Source of the DNA: Cornus controversa
Taxonomy: Eukaryota > Streptophyta > Magnoliopsida > Cornales > Cornaceae
Assembly (NCBI GenBank): GCA_026545225.1
Contig: CM048853.1
Location: forward strand, 17,734,755 to 17,798,754
Length of the DNA stretch: 64,000 nucleotides
Direction of reading: 5' to 3'
Shown in pieces: positions 58,175-64,000 of this stretch (its first letter is position 1; every line of letters starts with the position of its first letter). A program made the position numbers and the translations under genes. Below the pieces are notes generated by a model, which did not search any database, was not told where the DNA came from, and saw nothing but the letters and a program-made list of their open reading frames with translations.

Positions 58175-61100
58175 GTACCTATATTTATATTAAATTATAA
58201 ATATAAGGGGGGGGCTTATATGCAAATATGAAGAAGTGTGGGTGCTCATACATGATTGTAGGTATAAGTGAGATAAAATATATGGGATATATTTTATTGT
58301 GTTGCATATATTATATATATATATATATGTAGGAAATGTGTGGCTAAGACTAGTTGAGAAAGTGGGTGGACCAAAAGAAAAGAGACCACAAATAGTCTCG
58401 GCTGGAGAAGAAAGAAAAGAAAAAGAAAAGAAAAGAAAAGAAAAGAAGGAAGAAGAGAGAGGAACCGAGATCGGGGAGAGAGAGGGAGGCCGAGATCGGG
58501 AGAAGAGGCGCCGACGGCGATGGCCGACCAGCTTCGCCTGGGCGGCAGCGGCTGACGGCGACGGCGGCGGCTGGGTGCAGGTTGCTGGCCGCGAGTGGGG
58601 GGTGTTCGCAGTTGGGCCGCTCGCGAAGGGGGCTTCGGCTGGTTCGATGGGGGTCTGACGGCGGCTGTTCACGGCGGCGGTGGTAGTTCTCGACAGAGGT
58701 TTTGGCTCACGGTGGTGGGCTGGTGGTGAGGAGATGGGCTCGGTTCTGCTGGGCTGTTCGCGAAGACGGTCCGATGGATGCTCGCAGCTTCAGGCGATTC
58801 TCGGTGGGTTCTCCTGGGCTGTTTCCGGTGGAGTTGATGCCGGGAGTGACTGTAGGTGGTTCGATCTCGGGGTTGAACTCGGCTGGGTTCAGCTTGGCTC
58901 GGCCGTAGCGGTTTGGATCGGACAACGGGGGTCACGACAGTGGCTATTCCGGCCATGGTAGTGGTCGGCGGTGGTTCGATTTACAGCGGCTGATGGTTCA
59001 GCTTTGGCTCGAGGTGGTTTCGGGTATAGATTGTGAATGGTATGGGAGTGGTCACGGTTGAGGTGGCTGGTGCTAGTAGTGGGTTGTGCAGTTGGTCCTT
59101 TGATTTGGGCCTAGACAATTAATTTACTTGGGCAGCCATGATTTTGGGATGGTTTATTTGGGATGCTTGGTTTGGCTTGGCTGTGGGGTGGCTCGAAATG
59201 GCCAGTTTGGTGGGTGGACATTGATGGCCGTTTGGTTACGATGGTGGCTTCAAAATTGGGCTTCCTTGGTTTTGATTGGGGCCGAAGATGGTGGCTTGTC
59301 TGGTTTGCTGCTGGTGCTTCGGGGTAGAAGTAGTTGCTTATATCTTTGGTGGGCTTATGATGAGCAGCTTGTAGTGGCTGGTTTGTGGTTCGAATAGTGA
59401 CCGAAAGTGGACTCCTATATTGGGTTCAGCAATTGTGGGCTGATTTGTGGCATTCGGGTTTGGTCTCGAACGAGGGTGGGCTGCCGTGAAAATTTAGTCC
59501 TTCTTTGGGCAGCTATGTTTTGAGGCTTGGACTTGTCAAATCAATTGGACCAAGTATGGAAACAAAAAGAGAAGAAAGTGAGTTCATATGTGATTATGAC
59601 ACGAGACTGGACCGGGCTTGGTATGGATTGCTTTGCGGACGCGGATCCATTGGAGAGCGGGATTTAAAGCAAGTTGATTCTTGCCTCTATCTCATACACA
59701 TATTTTATGTATGTTGAGTAATTTACATATGTTTCAATTTAATCATATGTGGTGTGTGTATATACATATGTATGTAGGCGCTTATATATATATATGTGTA
59801 TAGGGAATGTGGTACATGCATGGGATGTGAGAGGATATACATATGTGGGTGACGTAATATATATGTGTATATATAGATATTGTGATTGAAATGCATGTTA
59901 GCTACTTGTAGTGAATACATGCATTGAATGAGAGCATGACTGTATTTATGCTAGCGTAGGTGCATATGTGAGTTATATGCATGATTTGACATATACGTGG
60001 CTATATGTGGGAATGTGGATATGAGATGCAGGCTAGCTATACTTATATATATTGAATGTATGCATTGGTTATAGCATGATAAAAATGTGCCTAAGTGAGG
60101 TCTATGAGCATATGTGAACGGTATGCTAGATTTTACATGTATAGGTGAATATATATGTGACTTTGTGGAGGTGAAATGCATGCTTAATGTTTTCATAACT
60201 TAATTATACTTTGTTTAGCATGACTCTTAGATGCTTGATCATTATATGTTTGAAATGCATATATGGGCCCGTTGTGAGGAGATGGGGAAGGGTGGTTGAA
60301 TTGCCTAGAGTAGGTCAATACTCGGTGAGGGCGTTGGAGTGGTTGAGTCACCTTGGAGTAGAGAATACTCGGTGACAAAATTCTAAAATTTATCTAATCA
60401 CCTCAGAGTAGAGCATACTCGGTGATGGTTCGATCACCTCGGAGTAGAGAATACTCGGTGATGAATTTGAAAATGATCTAATCACCTCGGAGTAGAGAAT
60501 ACTCGGTGACATATTTTGAAGCTGTCCGATCACCTTGGAGTAGAGAATACTCGGTGGCGGATTCGGCAGCGGTCCAATCACCTCGGAGTAGAGAATACTC
60601 GGTGATAGGTTCCGCAATTGTGTGGGAAGTGTCTCGGTCACATGGTTGGTTGAGAATCATGTTAGGGTGTCGGGTGGGACCCGAGAGAGAGTGAGACAAG
60701 TTGATGGAACTGCTTGCATTTTCTATTGTGAAGCATGCTTTATGTTTAACGCATTCTTATATATGCGTTGTGTGTGATAGAACATGATATATGTTTGATG
60801 TTTATTGCTTTTGAGCATGTTGTACGGTTTAAATGCATCTTCGTTGCATTTGAGATTTCTACTTGTTGAGTAGGAGATGTGGTGATAGATTTACATTGTT
60901 TATGTAAATGCTTAGACATATATGTTCTATATACATATTGGTGCTGAATGTTTACTGTTTTCAAGCATGTTGAAAATGATTTCTAAAATCATGTATAGTG
61001 GATTTTGTAATGTTCATATGTGCTAGAGTAGCCATATACATCATTGGTTCATGCATGCTAGGTAGAGCATGGTCTTAAATATTGTGATATATTTAAGTGC

Positions 61101-61718
61101 ATGTATACTTTTGAGAATATGTGAGGATCGACCTGCTGCAGCGGTGATAGTATGGTTCTACATACCTTGTTGGGCCTTTGAGCTCACCCCCTCCCAGGTT
61201 TTGCAGGTATTGCTGGTTTTGGAGTTAGTTAGGGGATTGACAGCACCGGTTGCAGAGGTAGTAAGTAGATTCCTTAGAATCTAATGTATGTCCAGGATAG
61301 TGGATAGATAGATGCTTTACATTTGGATTTAAATGTATAAAGCAACTGTGTAGATTCAGTTCTTTCAGTTGTATTTTATTCATGTGATGTATGTATTTAA
61401 TACGGACATTCAAGGACTGAGACATGTATTTATGATTGTATTATGCATGTGTAGAAATATTGGGGGGACACGGGCCCAGAAGTGTCCATTTTTATTGTTT
61501 ATATATAAATGCTGGGGGGACACGTGACCAGAAGTGTCCATATAAATTGTGAAACAGGTATATCATGCCAGGAGCTGATTATTTAGAATGGGTCATGCCC
61601 AATTTTTGTAAAAATGATAGGAAGTTGAGGTTGCATGATCAGGTGGAGGTTATGTCGTGAGGGTGATCTCACGGGGTTCACACCTCGATTTCCGGGTCTC
61701 GGGAATCGGGGCGTGACA
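58010..61718 (+). repeat. 5' LTR of the reduced element
   Basis: 3,709 bp, TGTAAGGATCGG to GGGGCGTGACA. Shares the purine tract (58370-58450), the GC-rich block (58480-59400), the minisatellite and the 3' end with the solo LTR at 20505. The GC-rich block diverges most. Confidence 0.9.
60348..60606. repeat. Minisatellite in the second LTR
   Basis: Same GGAGTAGAGAATACTCGGTG units as at 22934-23206. Confidence 0.8.
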
Positions 61719-61721
61719 GAA

Positions 61722-61733
61722 TGGTATCAGAGC
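61722..61733 (+). other. Primer binding site (tRNA-iMet)
   Basis: TGGTATCAGAGC three bases after the LTR end. It fixes orientation and the LTR border. Confidence 0.9.
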
Positions 61734-61779
61734 ATGATACTTTATAAAGGGTCAAAAGGGTCCATTGGGACTAATGGGC

Positions 61780-61824
61780 AGGTTAACCTCCGGTTTCCCG
61801 GGAGTCGGGGATCGGGGCGTTACA
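61780..61824 (+). repeat. Stub of the 3' LTR
   Basis: The last 45 bases before the right GTCTT match the LTR 3' end with several substitutions. Confidence 0.7.
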
Positions 61825-62052
61825 GTCTTGGTGGTGATGAAGATGAGGGTGCAAAATTGTGGTTTATGGGGCATGGATCTGCAATATATCAGGCATAAAG
61901 AGAGTTTTGTTCCATTGATATCCTTCATTGATATCGCACATGAACAGAATCTGTATTTGCAATTTATAAAAACAAAGGAGAGAAAAAAAAGGGGAGAGAG
62001 AAAATAAATAGGAGAGAAAAAAGAGAGTGGTATAAAAGAGGAGAGAGAAAAG

Positions 62053-62460
62053 TGATAAGTGTTCAATTCTATGCATTTGAACCCTCTTTATTGCATATGT
62101 TAGTCCCGTTTCTACGTTTACCGAGATATGTTTACGGTATTTTTGTATTTTTGATGTATTGCAGGTCTTGTAGTGAAAAGAGCAAAAATTTGAGGCTTTT
62201 TGCAACTAAAGAGAAAAGTCAGAATTGCAGCCAAGGCATCTCGATCAATCGAGATGTTGATCTCGATTAATCGAGATCTCGATTGATCGAGATCTTATTT
62301 TGATTGATCGAAATCTCGATCAATCGAGATCCAATCTCGATTGATCGAGATTCTGCAGAGCCACTTGCCCACTTGCTCACCTGCTCTCCCACTTGCAACA
62401 AAATTCCCTTTTTGCACGACTCAGGGGGATTGTCTGACTTGAACAAGACCCTTGGGGAGC
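62053..62460 (+). repeat. Truncated Athila LTR (U3 part)
   Basis: Matches the reverse complement of 36050 down to about 35695 closely, from TGATAAGTGTTC to CCCTTGGGGA, then stops abruptly at about 62458. Includes a palindromic array (62238-62352). Probably cut by the element starting at 62461. Confidence 0.8.
62238..62352. repeat. Palindromic TCGAT array in truncated Athila LTR
   Basis: Several TCTCGATCAATCGAGA-type palindromes; an array length different from both LTRs at 26211 and 34683. Confidence 0.85.
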
Positions 62461-63894
62461 TGATCGGCATCGAATGTTGTGCATTCTAGCCTCTTAACTT
62501 ATGTATTTTATTCTCTTAGTGATAGATTATTTTGTTATTTTACTTCGTTTTAGTATTTTCTGTATTTTCAGGGCCTTAATAATTATTTTAGTTAAAACCG
62601 TGATTTTGGGCTTTTAAAGATGACATCCAAGATGGTTAGATGAAGCCTACATCAAAGGGATCTATTCAAATATATATTTCAACTCAAATCAGCCCAAGAT
62701 AGAGGTCCAAGAGAATTACAGCTGTTTAAGAAGGTTTCGGGCCTGAAGCCCAAATCTGCGTTTAATACAGTCTTAATCCTATTTTGGAAAACGGACTAGA
62801 AGTCTTATTTTCGAGCCTCAAATTGATATAATTCTTGCAAAAGGTTGAATGAAATTTGATTCTGCACACTTTTGTATTTCACGAAAATTCCGTAAATCGG
62901 ACTTCTAGTGGGTCAAAAGTTGGGCCGAAGTCAGCAGGAAAAACTCACCTAATTAGTGATGCGGAAAAACCTAATTAATTCCTAATTGGATTAGGACTTT
63001 GATGTATTCTCTTGGCTATTTAAAGTGAAAAATTAGGGCTGTATTGGGGAGGTTTGGCAGCAGCTTTGAAGAGCGTTTGGAATAGAGAATCATTGGAGAA
63101 TAAGGCGTATCATGAGCGGCTAGTTCAGCCACCAGGGTTTTGATGGAGCCCTAACTAAACATCACTGGTTTGATTGTTCTAATTATTGGGAATTTTTGTA
63201 TTCATTCATAGATTGTGTAATTTAGAGGATTCTTATTATAGAATTGAGCAATAAAAGTCTTATAAATTCAGTTTCAATAATTTCTTATCTTATCTTAGAT
63301 ACTTGATTGTTGTTATTGAACTCGTCCCTCTTATTTTCTGTGATCATGAGAGTGATTATTATACAATGGTTTTCACTGAATATATCATTAAAAGCTTTGA
63401 TGGATTATGCATAGAGAAGATGAACCATACTGCACCCTAGAGTAGAGTAGTTAGGCAGATGGCCATGCCAATCGAAGATAGTCCATGACTTAGCCTTAAT
63501 CATATGTTATCTTCTTGACGGATGGAGGTGAGCTTGTAGCCACCGACACCACTTATGCATGATATGATGCCCCATAGTTAGTTCAATTGACCATTGATTG
63601 TGAAGTTAGTGGTGAAATCAATTACCCTAGACTTATCTTATATTCTCTACACTCCTTAGTTTTTCTTGCTTTTGTTCAATTGCTTCATTAGTTAGTTTAG
63701 AATTAAAAATCAGAATTTATTTCTTTTAAATTTAATTAGAATTAGTCCTAACAATTCAACTCAATCAGACCACAGTCCCTGAGGTTCGACACCTCTTCCT
63801 TTTGATAGCCCTATTCTGCAAGGAATTCGTTCTATTTCAAAGTGTGAAAAATTTTAATTGATATACTTTTTGAGTCACACTCACACACGAATCA
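62461..63894 (+). repeat. 5' LTR (1.43 kb) of the right-edge element
   Basis: No similarity to the LTRs at 26211 or 34683 despite the shared PBS type. The start at 62461 is supported by TGAT/ATCA symmetry and by the break in the neighbouring LTR. A start at 62053 is the alternative. Confidence 0.6.
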
Positions 63895-63899
63895 ATTTT

Positions 63900-63917
63900 T
63901 GGCACCGTTGCCGGGGA
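63900..63917 (+). other. Primer binding site (tRNA-Asp type)
   Basis: TGGCACCGTTGCCGGGGA differs from the tRNA-Asp complement by one base (A for G at the fifth position). Confidence 0.8.
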
Positions 63918-64000
63918 CTGTCTATTTGATTGTTTGGATTTTTAGAATTAGTTCTAATTGGATTTTTAGTTTAGGAATTTTTTTTATTTTTCTTTTATTT

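Larger units (their letters stand above)
58010..61824 (+). mobile_element. Long-LTR Ty3/gypsy element reduced to 5' LTR, PBS and 3' LTR stub
   Basis: A complete LTR (58010-61718) is followed by a tRNA-iMet PBS (61722-61733), about 50 bp of leader, then a short piece ending CGGGGATCGGGGCGTTACA like the LTR 3' end. The outer ends are flanked by GTCTT. All coding sequence and most of the 3' LTR are missing. It is the same family as the solo LTR at 20505-24305. Confidence 0.85.
62461..64000 (+). mobile_element. 5' end of another Athila/Tat-type element, runs off right edge
   Basis: An LTR-like segment (62461-63894) begins TGATCGG and ends CGAATCA, inverted ends of the TGAT...ATCA type, followed after five bases by a tRNA-Asp-type PBS. 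Only about 80 bp of leader after the PBS is in the window. The left border is inferred from the loss of similarity to the truncated Athila LTR. Confidence 0.7.

Noticed and set aside
61722..61733. tRNA gene
   Set aside because: Only the 12-base primer binding site is present, next to an LTR. The same applies to 48131, 34660 and 63900.
62053..63894. One 1.84 kb LTR
   Set aside because: Only the first 0.4 kb matches the known Athila LTR, and the break coincides with a TGAT start that mirrors the ATCA end. Kept as an alternative because the second LTR is outside the window.

Overview
The window is plant nuclear DNA, most likely from a eudicot with many transposable elements. It is AT-rich, has split genes with GT-AG introns, and carries CACTA, hAT, LINE and LTR-retrotransposon sequences of plant type. 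I see no intact ordinary host gene. Nearly everything is a nest of transposons, with several fragments of host genes carried inside one of them. All calls come from reading the sequence. No search was run.

Layout. Positions 1-1877 hold a decayed Ty3/gypsy (Tekay-like) pol and gag remnant on the minus strand, running off the left edge. Next to it is a hAT transposase gene of the TTF/ZMYM-DUF4371 type, also minus. It is split: its body lies at about 1945-3132 and its N-terminus at 51663-51847. The 48.5 kb between them is one CACTA (En/Spm) element, 3133-51662. It has CACTACAA termini, palindromic subterminal repeats and a 3-bp target duplication (ACA), and the hAT frame is continuous across the inferred empty site. 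The CACTA element encodes a TNP1-like protein (exons from 13183 to 4560) and a TNP2 transposase (17103 to 13454), both on the minus strand and both broken.

The CACTA element also carries pieces of four recognisable host genes: one alpha-L-fucosidase 2 (GH95) exon at 6938-7099, the N-terminal half of a MORN-repeat protein at 10732-11560, the signal peptide and start of a G-type lectin receptor kinase at 17375-17515, and the first three exons of a type I inositol polyphosphate 5-phosphatase at 24812-25369. The first two sit inside a 6.7 kb intron of the TNP1 gene. LINE fragments lie at 8340-9800, 19719-20310 and 38015-38470.

Three LTR elements later inserted into the CACTA element: a 3.8 kb solo LTR (20505-24305, duplication TACAC); an Athila-like element (26211-36050) with gag-protease and an intact env-like ORF but no reverse transcriptase or integrase; and a Tekay chromovirus (40352-51029, duplication AGAAA) with gag, protease, RT-RNase H, integrase and chromodomain, all disabled by stops and frameshifts.

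Right of the hAT end (about 53000) is mostly anonymous AT-rich DNA. Then come a long-LTR element reduced to 5' LTR, PBS and a 3' LTR stub (58010-61824, duplication GTCTT), a truncated Athila LTR (62053-62460), and the 5' LTR and PBS of a further Athila/Tat-type element that runs off the right edge.

The most unusual sequence pattern is a set of palindromic arrays built on TCTCGAT-NN-ATCGAGA. They occur in the LTRs of two unrelated retrotransposon families and inside the Athila body. The most unusual structure is the CACTA element with four captured host-gene fragments.
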